From positions 1,422,533-1,486,532 of the forward strand of contig VZTG01001991.1 of assembly GCA_013397845.1 (NCBI GenBank): DNA of 64,000 nucleotides, written 5' to 3'. The position numbers and the translations under genes are program-made. Every line of letters starts with the position of its first letter. Position 1 is the first letter of the stretch. The DNA comes from Melanocharis versteri. Its lineage: Eukaryota > Chordata > Aves > Passeriformes > Melanocharitidae. Below are positions 38,501 to 48,850 of this stretch, one piece after another. The notes beneath the pieces were generated by a model. The model did not search any database. It was not told the DNA's origin and was given only the letters and a program-made list of their open reading frames with translations.

Positions 38501-41500
38501 ATATTGTATGCAAACAGGAAAAGTAGCTTCCTATTCAGCCTTCATGCTGAAGAGAGATTATTGTCTGACGTTTCTGCAGCCTCCTGCTTTCTTTTGTGCA
38601 ATGAAAAGGCCAATATAAACACATCCTGGAAATATTTATTATTTTCCAAGGGAATCAAAGTTTTTCTCGGCTTCAACTCCAACCAGAAGTGCCTCCGAAT
38701 TAGTAGCAAACGGAAGAGTATCATCGATGAAACAGAAAGGAGGTAAATTTAAAACTTACGATTTGCATTTATACAAAAGCACATGGAGCTGAGTGCCAAA
38801 GATGTGAGTGAGTAAGATTCAGATAAGAAATGGAGATTTGTGAGAACAGAAGCTCTTCAGCAGCCAACCCCCCACAATGTTCAAAGAGATTCATTCAAGG
38901 GCGCAAAGCAGTTCCTCGCTATTAGGGAGCTGTGAGCCTCCCTCCCCTGTGGTGCCTTATTCCAGAATCACCACCGAGGGTCTGCAGCCCTGCTCCTGCT
39001 GATGAGGTGCTTCCCTGGGACCCCGAGCTCCTGCTGAGGGGTCCGGAGGGAGGACACTGTGATGCTGTGACAGGGGCAGGGCTCTCCTTTGCCACACATG
39101 CTCCATGTGCCTCTTCCTCCCCAGCCCCAAGAGCTGAAATGGGGAGCTACCCATCACAAACCCCACTGTGCAAGCTCCAGAGTGGATGGATGCTCTGACA
39201 CAGAACTCAGATTTCTTCGTTGGCAGCTCCTAGCATCTTTCTTTTTTTCCTGTGGAGTGAAGCTGGCGCTTTCCCTGGGTGGGATCATGGAAAACCTCCC
39301 CTTTGCCGAGCGGGGGTCACCCCTGCGGTGCGTGGCAGGCTCAGCATCCTCCCCGTGCTCAGTCTCACTGGTGCTGCACAGACAGAGCTGAAAAGCCCCG
39401 CAGGGAGCCCAGCACTGCACACTTCACCCAGCAAAGTGCTGCACAGAGGCAGTTCCTCCCCACAGCTTCAAACCAGGGCCAGGTTTATTTTACATCTCCT
39501 TCTCCTTCACTCCCAAGACTGTGGTTGCTTGAGCAGAGAGAGTTTTTCTCACTTCCCTCTCTCTGAGACATGGGGACACGAAGATCTTCGGATTGCTTCT
39601 TTTTTTGCTGGCCCTGTCCCTCCATGGGAGCTGCTGGCAGCTCTGGGGATGGGTTGTTATTATATCAGATGGGATAAGACACAGCCAGTGCAGGAGTGGC
39701 AAAAGTTAGGAAAACATGAGCCCCCTTCCTTCCCTTATGTTGTACAGCTGATGCAAAGGCTTTTTGGCCTTGACTATAAGCCTGGACATTGGTTTTAAGG
39801 GGTTGCTGAGCATTCACTGACATCCTCCACGAGGGGTAAAGCTCCAGTGCCTTCCCCATCTCCGAATGTTTTTCACTGTTCTGCTAATAACTTAATCTAC
39901 CTTCTGCCTTTACAAGGCATCTATCACCCCAGCATCTGAGTGCTGCCACTAAATCACCCATCATACACAGGATGTGCGGAGACCAGTCGAGTGCTGGATC
40001 CCCACGAGCAGTCTGGGACAAGTACTGAGCTCCTTCCGGCTTTATTTCACCGTGCACGTCACTGCTGAGCATTAAAAGCTGGAATAAAGCATGAGGGGAG
40101 AGGAAGGCAGGACCTGGATGGGAAAGTTGATGGGGTGGGAGGGAGCTTGGTCCCAATTCCCATCAGCAGCCCCAATCCTGGCTCCCCACAAGTCTCTCCA
40201 GCATCCTGGCTGGTGGCTGCACACCCAAGCCACTGCATTCAGTGGGTTTATGTCGGTGGGATGGAAAAGATCCCACTGTTGAAAGTCACTTCTCTCTCAA
40301 AAATGCAAATTTCAAGGTTATATTTGTTTAGCAGCCTGCAATTTTTGTGACAGCAGAAGGGCTTGGTTCTGTGTGAAACCAGCAGCAGCACTACCTGGAG
40401 CTTGGACCCAGCCCCATTTTTCCAAATACTAAGATAACAAATAGGTGGAAAATAAGAACTGATTCCCCAAAGTAATGCCAGGTCCATCTCCTTGGGAGGA
40501 AAACTCAGAGACAGTCTCCAGAGCTTCTTCATAAGCCCTTGTCCCACTGGAGTGCGAGCGCCGCGGATTCCCTCAGGCACAAGGTTTCAGCTGAAGTGGG
40601 GTTTTCTTTTTGACTTAAATAATCCTGGCTGACAGATGTAAGTTTTTTCAAGAAGTCATTTCCAGGTGACTAAGCCCAGTCCTGTGTCAGCATCTAAGCT
40701 TTGCTTCGAGACTTCTTACAGGCAGAGTATAATGGAAAAAATCTCGACTGGGTCTCAGAATCCCCACTCGTTTGGTCACAGTTTCTGGGACTAGGTCAGA
40801 TCTGTAGCCTGTCAAAAGGATGATGAAGAAATTGGTGTTCACAGGAGCCGTGCAGCTGCAGCCAGGCCAGATTCAATGCCCCTCCCAGGCAATGTGCCTT
40901 GCTCGTGTTCAGTGGCCACTTGTGTGGGATTTCTGGACACCACCCACGGTTGGAATGATGAGAAATCCCGAATTTTGATAGGAGGGTGCAGGGGTTTTGT
41001 GGGCAGAAGGAATACATCATAGTTAAAGCAACAGGCCGCTGCCCTGCTTGGAATACCCAGCAGAACAAAGCAGAAGAGCGGCTTGATTTTTATATCTTAA
41101 ATAAATAAACCTTTCTGATCCTTCAGGCAGAGCCTGCGATTCTGCAATGTATCCTTGTGAGCTGTTGTTTTACTGTAAATATCCTTTGCTATATTAAATC
41201 ATACATCACTTCCCAGTGCAGCTAATTTTCCATTCACACTGATGCTCGTGGGCAATATCCTCGTGCCCTGATGTCCCATAAAGCACCCAAGCAGCATCCC
41301 TCAGTCACGTCTCATTTGCATACTCCCAGAAGCTCTGGGTGAGCGTCTCAGCAAAAGGAAGGAAAATGAAATATTTACTTTTTGTTTCCGCATGCCAGTA
41401 GTGAAAAGATATTGATGTGGTGAGGATGGGACATTAAAATCAAAATTATGTTGGGAATAAAAAGCAAGGCATAAATTAGCACTGCTTGCTTCATCTCTGT

Positions 41501-44100
41501 TTTAAAAGAGTTCGCATTACCCCGGTGCCATATAACATGCCAGGGATATTTGGGGAAATCTGCAGCACTGTATTTCAAGAAAGCTTTGGAGCCAAGATGA
41601 CATTACTAAAGGCCATAGCAAAATTAATACATGGCCACCAAAAAGTCTTTGTCAAGGGCTGACTGTGGAGGTGCCGTGTGAGAAAGTGGAGAGGAGAGCA
41701 AAGCAGTTCCTGACAGTCTGTCAAGACCAAAGGAAGAAGATCAGCAAGAGGGGAAATGCTTTTTGTGCTTCTCTGCTGGTGCCATCCTTCAGCTGCTCGT
41801 TTTCCCTTTTCTCACTGTCCATCTCAGCATTGTTTCCAGGGACTTTCTGCCACCATCTTGCAGACCTTGCACTTGGCTTGGCACAAAGGTTTTGGGTTGT
41901 CTGCATCCACCCTAAATTGTGAGCTGGAGAGGATCATCACCCTTGGTTATCAGTCAGTCCAGCTGGACACTTCATAGCCCAGAAGGTGACTCTCACATCA
42001 GAGGAGTTCATGGCACTGTCTGCCAGCTGCACTTCATGGTCCGAATCAGCTGCCACTGAGGGCCTCATCCTCCCTGAACTCCCAGAAAAATTGGGACAAA
42101 AAGGTGAAAGAAATCTGTTGTGTCATCCAGTCCAGTTCTTTGTCTTCTCAGGTAGTCACACTGAGAGCCCTGATCTGAAACACATCAAACACCAGCTTCC
42201 AGACAGCTGGATTACTGTCCCCTTCCCCTTATTTCAAGAGTTACTCCACTCATTCTCATAATACCTCTTTCAGTGTTTGGTCCACCTTTGACATTTTATA
42301 TCCAGGAACTACTGTGCTACTAATGCTGCTTAACCTAAACAGCTTCTCACTCTCCTGTATTTTGATCCCTTTCCCATTTTACTCTGAGGATGCAATCACA
42401 TTTTCTTTCTGAAACTGAATTCCCTCCATCCTCAATCCCTAGGAGGAAACATAACCAGCATAACTGGAAAATACTTTTTTTTAAAAGAAAACATACATAT
42501 TTCCATAGGGAGGGATGAAAAGTGTCCATTTCATAGTTCTCCTTGCAAGATAATTCAGGATGAAGATGTGTGCTGAAGATCCACCATTCATGCAAGGACT
42601 GGCTCACAGACAATATAGTAAAAAAAGGCCTTGGCCAAACATCAGCACACAATGGCAAGGAAAGGGAGAAAAACTGGAAAAAACACACCCAACAATTCAT
42701 GAAGCATAAGATGGCATGGAAACACTCGTGCTCGGTGTGACAGATGGAGGGAGCAGCCCTGATCAGAGGCTCGTTCCTGCAGCTGGGCTCTCTGAAGCTG
42801 GAGGGGGGCTGAGGAAGTTAATGGACCTGCTCGCACATGTAAAGACTCCTGGATGAGACCATCAATTTTCTATAGGTCACTGGGACCAGACACAGCTTCA
42901 CAAGGAATGAGAGAGCAGAGAAGTAGAGCTATTAGCACAAAAGCTGTCACTTTTTTCATTAAAATCAGAACTCATGCCAGAGGGCTGAAAAGTGGCCGGT
43001 GTTGTCTCCATCCTTAAATAAAAGTGGGAAAGGGGGTGAAGGAATTACAGTCTGGCAAACCTTGCTTCAATTGAAGAAAAGATAAGAGGAAAACCATTGA
43101 ATTCAGAGTTACAATGTCCCCAGATGCTTGGGACAAACCAGCATGGAGGCTGCCACAGTAAATCATGATGATAATTTTAATGCATTTCAAAATGTTAGTA
43201 AAAATAATGGATGTCTCTGAGCCAGCTGAGGTGAATTATTTAGGTATTCAAAAGATTTTTTGAGACGAGCACTCACAAGGAGCTATTAAGGAAAGCTTAG
43301 TGGGTTACCTTGAGGTAAGAGGTAAAAATTCTTTCATGGATTGAAAACAAACTATGACATAAAAAATCAAAGAGCTGTAATAAAAAGTCCAATTCTCAGC
43401 ATGGAAGAGGTTAATAGTGAGAGGTGCTCCAGGGGCTGCTCCCAGGATGAGCATTGTTAAAGAGATGTTTTAAGAGCCTGAGGATGTGGCAGGAAAAGGT
43501 TTTGTTTTGTTCAAAGAACAAAATTTCCCCTCTCCCCCATCTTCTTTTTAGGTCACTCAGGGCTGGGGAAGTTGACAAGAAATTAATTTAAGAGAGACCT
43601 CAGAGAAGGATGCAAGTGGGTGATACAGTGGCAAAAAATACCTGCTGCTAAGGATTGCACACACAACAAGAGGCTTTGGGAGGAGCAATTGGAATTGTTC
43701 ACATCCAAATGAATTGTGTCCTCTCTGAGATGAAAGAAGATGTTGGCTGCTGTGGGGAACCCAGCATAAGATCCGTGTTCAATGCACAGCAATCATCAAA
43801 GGGCTGGATGAAATGTAAAGCTGTTTGCAGAGATATTGTATTTCCTCCCTTGTTTTCTAGCAGCAGCTGCATGTTTTTGCCCTGGGAAACATCATCACAT
43901 GGGAGCAGCAATGTAAGGAAAGCATTGTAGAAAGAGAGAAGGGCCAAAGGAGGTGAGGAAGAGAAAGAATTCCTGCAGATAAGGGGGGAGGTTTAGTCAT
44001 CCATAGGAAAAATGTCAATACCAGCGTGTCACTCTCTTGCAGGGGCATCCGGATGGTGAAAATGCAGAAGAAAGAAAAGGCAAAGAACTGAAAAGTGCTC
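32519..44100. other. Long unique non-coding stretch, no gene recognised
   Basis: No exon, RNA gene or clear transposon was recognised in about 11.6 kb. Landmarks: T-run at 37448-37460; GC-rich but CpG-poor DNA at 38030-38350 with a 9-bp hairpin (38113-38121 with 38129-38137); octamers at 38761 and 41314; and candidate conserved blocks at 36120-36390 and 38440-38780. A 192-codon plus frame at 39220-39798 and others of 110-130 codons match nothing I know. Confidence 0.5.
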
Positions 44101-44170
44101 TTGTTGGTTTTGTTTGTTTGTTTTTGTTGTTGGCTTTTTGTTTGTTTGTTTTGTTTTGTTTAATTTTGTT
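44101..44170 (+). repeat. (TTTG)n-rich low-complexity tract
   Basis: Imperfect TTTG/TTTTG units (GTTTGTTTGTTTTTG, GTTTGTTTGTTTTGTTTTG) fill the segment. It lies about 500 bases before the 9-bp minisatellite. Confidence 0.9.
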
Positions 44171-44689
44171 AATGTGAAAGCAAATATGCTGAAATCCCAG
44201 AGAAGTCAGCTGAACTGTGTGTGAGCGATCACCTGGGTTCAACAGCTCAAGAATAAAGATATTCAGGTCAATCAGCTGCTCTGTTTGTCCTTTTCAACAT
44301 TAAATGGAGAAAAGGTCACTTGAGCAAATTAAGAAGAAAACAGAGTAAATAAAAGAAAACAATTTTCCTTTTTAAACATAACTAACCTGTGCCAGCTGCT
44401 TGTTAGCTTGGAGGCAAAGAACAACAAGAGTTTCCTGAATTTCTCTGAGGAAGAAAGCACGGGCAGCAATGACAACCTGAAACCTCAGAACAGCGGGCAC
44501 AGAACGTCACTTCTCATTTTGTTACTTCCGGACCCACAGCATGGAAATGGGACAATGCTTTCCTTGGAGGGGACACATCCAGGCCTGACAGCTTGGAATA
44601 GCAGGGAAATTGGGAAGGAAATTGCCCAGGTGATTTGAAGAGATGAAGCACCCTGAGCTGCCCTTCTGAACAGAGCCAAAACTGACCTG
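44171..44689. other. Unique flank of the minisatellite
   Basis: Nothing recognisable. A plus-strand open frame at 44408-44638 (76 codons) has no family resemblance. A minus-strand frame (44485-44820) enters here from the minisatellite and is not considered a gene. Confidence 0.55.
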
Positions 44690-45540
44690 TAGACTTCTAT
44701 AGCCCATATAACCCCTTTAGCCCATGTAACCCTAAAAAAACCCTGTAGTCTATATAACCCTTGTAACACAAATAACCTGTATAACCTATATAACTCAAAT
44801 AACCCATATAACCCATACAACTCCTATAACCTCTATAGCCCATATAACCCCTTCAGCCCATATAAAACCAAAAAACCCTTGTAGTCTATATAACCCTTAT
44901 AACACGAATAAGCTGTATAACCCAAATAACCCATATAACCCCTATAGCCCCTATAGCCCATATAACCCAAAAAAACCCTGTAGTCTATATAACCCTTATA
45001 ACACAAATAACCTGCATAACCTATATAACCCAAATAACCCATCTAACCCTTATAACTCCTATAACCCCTTTAGCCCATATAACCCAAATAACCCCTGTAG
45101 TCTATGTAACCCTTATAACACAAATAACCCGTATAACCCAAATNTAGCCCATATAACCCCTTTAGCCCATGTAACCCTAAAAAAACCCTGTAGTCTATAT
45201 AACCCTTGTAACACAAATAAACTGTATAACCTGTATAACCCAAATAACCCATATAACCCCTATAGCCCCTATAGCCCATATAACCCAAAAAAACCCTGTA
45301 GTCTATATAACCCTTATAACACAAATAACCTGCATAACCTATATAACCCAAATAACCCATCTAACCCTTATAACTCCTATAACCCCTTTAGCCCATATAA
45401 CCCAAATAACCCCTGTAGTCTATGTAACCCTTATAACACAAATAACCCGTATAACCCAAATAATCCATATAACCCACATGTCCCCTATAACCTCTATACT
45501 CCATATAACCCATATATCCCATATAAATCCTATAACCCAA
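44690..45540 (-). repeat. 9-bp GC-skewed minisatellite with higher-order repeats
   Basis: About 850 bases are built from 9-base units, plus-strand consensus CCCATATAA, with common variants CCCAAATAA, CCCCTATAG, CCCTTATAA, CACAAATAA and the pair CCCTGTAG + TCTATATAA. All C-runs are on the plus strand. Because 9 is a multiple of 3, the minus strand stays open and reads as (Gly-Tyr-X)n with inserts such as CYKGYIDYR. The block 44941-45143 recurs almost exactly at 45259-45461 (offset 318), and the preceding 114 bases recur more loosely at 45145-45258, giving a higher-order unit. One N at 45144 interrupts it. I see no start context, signal peptide or splice sites, so I call it a satellite and not a gene. 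Confidence 0.93.
45144..45144. other. Single N inside the minisatellite
   Basis: CCCAAAT-N-TAGCCC breaks the 9-base phase at exactly the junction between the two higher-order copies. It is probably an assembly join; true array length is unknown. Confidence 0.9.
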
Positions 45541-46039
45541 ATTACTTCCCCACCTTCTGCCTCTGCTCCAAACTTCCCCTGTGTGCTCCAGAACACCACT
45601 TCAACAGGAGATGTTGTCCTGAGGGATTTGTATCCGTGAAGGAGCACTTGTGGCGTGAACTTTCAGAATTAACTTAGCAGCCATGAGATTTAAGGTCTTT
45701 TAAAGCCTATCAGAGACCTCAGTGTTCCAGGTGCCCAGCAGAGTCAGAAATCAGATCTCAGAGGTGGTGCTGCACAGCCCTTCTCCATGGGCTTCCCAAT
45801 TCCACCACCTCCCTGTCACTCCTCCTCCTCCAGAGATTTAATCTGATGTGAGAAAAGTCTTGAAAACTCCTTTGAGTAAGGACAGTGAGCAAGAGAGTCA
45901 GCAACAACAAGAGAGTGACTCTAACTTGCCTATCTGACACTAATGGGGGATGAATTCCTGCATATTTGCACCCTGGATCACAGAGATTTTCTCCAGTTTC
46001 TTCCACAAAAATCCCCAAGCTTTTCACAAATAATAAAGG
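45541..46039. other. Unique non-coding DNA
   Basis: Nothing recognisable apart from a 142-codon minus-strand frame (45758-46186) that overlaps ancient repeat remnants on its right side and has no family resemblance. Confidence 0.5.
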
Positions 46040-46150
46040 TTGGATTCTCAGCCCCTTCCTCCTGATGAGTAATTCTTTGCTCAATGTGAATGCACTCAAG
46101 TCGATGGGATTACTCATGGAAGGAACGCTCCTGACTGTAAGTTTAGATAT
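46040..46150 (+). repeat. Ancient amniote interspersed repeat remnant
   Basis: GGATTCTCAGCCCCTTCCTC, TGATGAGTAATTCTTTGCTC, ACTCAAGTCGATGGGATTAC and TCATGG...CTGACTGTAAG follow a pattern seen in very old amniote repeats, with paired 'TGAGTAAT...CAATGGGATTACTCATG' blocks. Divergence is high, and I do not assign a family name. Confidence 0.45.
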
Positions 46151-46189
46151 CCCAATACAATTTATTAATTTTGCTTTACGGTGCATTTG

Positions 46190-46275
46190 TGAGGCTTAAC
46201 AGATGGGAATATTGACATTAGAAGTTCATGTGATTGGCTCAAGGTCAGAAAGTGACAGGACTGGGAACTTCGCCA
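46190..46275 (+). repeat. MIR-like SINE core remnant
   Basis: TTAACAGATGGGAATATTGA followed by AAGTTCATGTGATTGGCTCA, AGGTCAGAAAGTGACAGGAC and TGGGAACT parallels the conserved MIR core (ACAGATGAGGAAACTGAGG ... AAGTGACTTGCCCAAGGTCA ... CAGAGCTGGGA). MIR-type copies in birds are ancient and rare, and this one is strongly diverged. Confidence 0.5.
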
Positions 46276-48384
46276 AAGCCTTGATTTTCTTTTCTCTTGT
46301 TTTAGTCACGAGATTTAAAAATATAGAAACCAGCAGCACCAGCAAGTCTGGAACTCTTCAGTTTGCAGAAAGGAACTGCCAGATTGAAGGAACAGCCCCG
46401 CATGTGGCAGGGAAGGCAACCAGGCTGAGCATGGAGAGGATGTGGAGCAAAGTTAAATATATTGAGGAGATGGGAAGAGGGAGGAGAGAAAGTCAGGTGC
46501 TGATTTTTTCCTTATTTCACCCTCAACACTTGAAAAAAGGCTGAGAGCGTGCTTGGGGTGATTGTCAGGGTACTGCGTTCTGTTTGCTTGCTTAAAAAGT
46601 GTATTTTAGAACAAACATTGGTTTTTAAAGCCTCTAAAGGGATGGAAGACTTCTCTTTGCTCTTATCAGGAGACATCACACTATCACGTTTGACCCTTTT
46701 AGGCTGAAAAGAAACTCCCTGAAGGGACAAATCCGTATTTGAGTCTGGGCAATCCCCCTATTGTGAGGGTCTGCACAAGCCTGAGACTTCCCGAGGATCC
46801 CACAAAGGCTTCCTGTGATATCTTTTGGTTCAAGAAGGCACCACTTTCTCGTGCTCACTCCTCCCTCATCTCCCACCTTTCCCTCTCCGTTTCTCTCTTC
46901 TAACAGGATAAAAACCAAACCTCTCAAAGGGCACTTTTCTCCCCACCCCTCGAAGGCTTTCTTGCACCTGCCACGACACTCCAGCCACCACTTGCATCCT
47001 GCAACACCTCCATCCTAAATGGTTTGGGAACTCTATAGCACCTGCTCAAACACCTGCTCTGGGGGGCGAGGACAGATAATTAGCACCATTTTTCTAATGA
47101 CCAATTTGTAGCTGATGAGGCAAAGCAGACAGAGTAAGGGTGGTGTCCACGAGCCCTCGCTGGAGCCACGGCTGCAGAATTGCCCCAGATGAACCATCCA
47201 TTCATCTCCAATCCACCAGGCTCCTGCTAAGACCTTCATCCTGCCCGCGTGAGACCTGGAAGGTCCCTGCTTCCACCATGTGCCAGGCTTTCCTCTTGTC
47301 TCCAGTGGCACGAGGGCCAGGTTGTCATTTCACCGAGCGGCGGCGAACAGAAGGACCCGAACGTAGCTGAGAAAAATCCTCAATCTGGCATTAATCACCT
47401 GCTCGGAGCTGGCGGCAGGCAGTGACATTTTCTCAGTGGCACACAACCAGACATCTGCTGAACGAGCCAGCAGCTCGATCCAAGGGGAGGCGGCTGCCTT
47501 TTTGTCTCCTCCCTGTAGGAAAGGAAAGGTCATGGCAGTCCCAGGGAAGAAGGGAAGCAAAGGTTATATCCATGGAGTCGGGGTCCCTGGGCAGCCAGGG
47601 GACACTTTTTGGGGAGCCCAGTACAGCCGTGCACAGCACTCACCACGTGTGGAGGTAAATCAATGTCACCTCGGAGTTGTGGGGAGAATTAGATTTAAAT
47701 AGAGAAGTTAAGGAATGTGAATGGCTCTCCAAAGGAAGCGAACATGGGAAATCACTCCGACCAGGATCATGGAGACCACGAGACTGCTCATGAAGCTTCA
47801 GCTGCATCACGGCTGTGAAGAACGGACTGGGAAGGAAATTCACCCAGAGCAGGAAACTCCATCCTGTGCTTCTGGTGATGGATTCTGAAATGACCTCTCT
47901 GCTACACTGTCAGATGCAAAATATGAATCTAATCGAACTGTGGATCTGAGCCAGCACAGTAATTCACCTGTTTCTGAGGCTGCCCTGCAATATACATTTC
48001 TGTGAAATATAACACTGATCAAAAATAAAATAAGAATAGGCAGACAGATTTTCTATTTGAAAATGCTGATTTATTGAAACCAAGATGTTTAATAGGGATA
48101 CATTGATTTCTTAGAAAATTTTGAGGACTTTCATTAAAAGTTACAAGATGCAAGGTGGGATAAAGCAAGAAGCCAAATTTAACTCCTTAGTGTCATTTAA
48201 GCTGAGCCTGAAGAGTAACATCTAAATGAGGGTTTGGAAGGGAGTTGGAAAAATGCTGATTTTTCATTTCCCAATCCAGATCACTGCATCTCACTTGCAC
48301 ATTGGCAAAGATGTGATCGCATCACATTTAACACTTCTGGCGTAACTTCAGCTGAAAAGACATAGAGGGCTTCATCTTACGGAG
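46276..48384. other. Unique DNA with a CpG-containing candidate conserved block
   Basis: No gene is supported. At 47325-47480 the sequence is unusually CpG-rich for this window (TTCACCGAGCGGCGGCGAAC, ACCCGAACGTAGC, GCTCGGAGCTGGCGGCAGGC) and free of repeats. A minus-strand frame (47330-47560) spans it, with no recognised family. 48000-48380 is ordinary AT-rich DNA. Confidence 0.5.
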
Positions 48385-48850
48385 GGCTACAAAGACGATG
48401 GAGGGACTGGAGCATCTCTTGTGAGGAAAGGCTGAGGGAGCTGGGGCTGTTCAGCCTCGAGAAGAGACAGCTGAGAGGGGACCTCATTAAAGTGTTTAAA
48501 CACCTAAAGTGGGTGCCAAGAGCATGGATGAGGCTCTGCTGCATGGGGCCCAGCCGTGGCACAGCAGGAACGGGCAGGAATTGACGCCCAGGAAGTTCCA
48601 CCTGAACAGGAGGAAGAACTTCTTCCTGTGCAGTGACGGAGCACTGGCACAGATTGTCCAGAGAGAGTGTGGATTCTCCTCACTGGCACAGATTGTCCAG
48701 AGAGGGGGTGGATTCTCCTTGCTGGGGATATTCCAGAACCCTCTGGACACACTTCTGTGCCACGTGCACTGGGATGGCTCTTCTGGAGCAGGGAGGTGGC
48801 ACCAGGTGACCCACAGTGGTCCCTTCCAACCTGAGCCATCCTGTGATTCT
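48385..48850 (+). repeat. CR1 LINE 3' fragment with internal duplication
   Basis: GGAGCATCTCTTGTGAGGAA, GGCTGAGGGAGCTGGGGCTG, TTCAGCCTCGAGAAGAGACA, GAGAGGGGACCTCATTAAAG, AGGAGGAAGAACTTCTTCCT and GGTCCCTTCCAACCTGAGCC with the tail ATCCTGTGATTCTTACC give a clear CR1 of about 465 bases. A 39-base segment is tandemly duplicated inside (48642-48680 and 48681-48719, CACTGGCACAGATTGTCCAG...GTGGATTCTCCT, 2 mismatches by eye). Frames across it are CR1 3' noncoding sequence. Confidence 0.92.

Noticed and set aside
39220..39798. 192-codon plus-strand open frame
   Set aside because: Overlaps several other frames on both strands in GC-rich, stop-poor DNA; no domain recognised.
42095..42185. Possible minus-strand CR1 remnant (CATCCAGTCCAGTTCTTTG)
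   Set aside because: Only one short word resembles CR1 and neither tail nor neighbouring landmarks are visible.
44690..45540. CRISPR-like appearance of repeated blocks
   Set aside because: Units are contiguous 9-mers with no unique spacers, and the context is vertebrate DNA.
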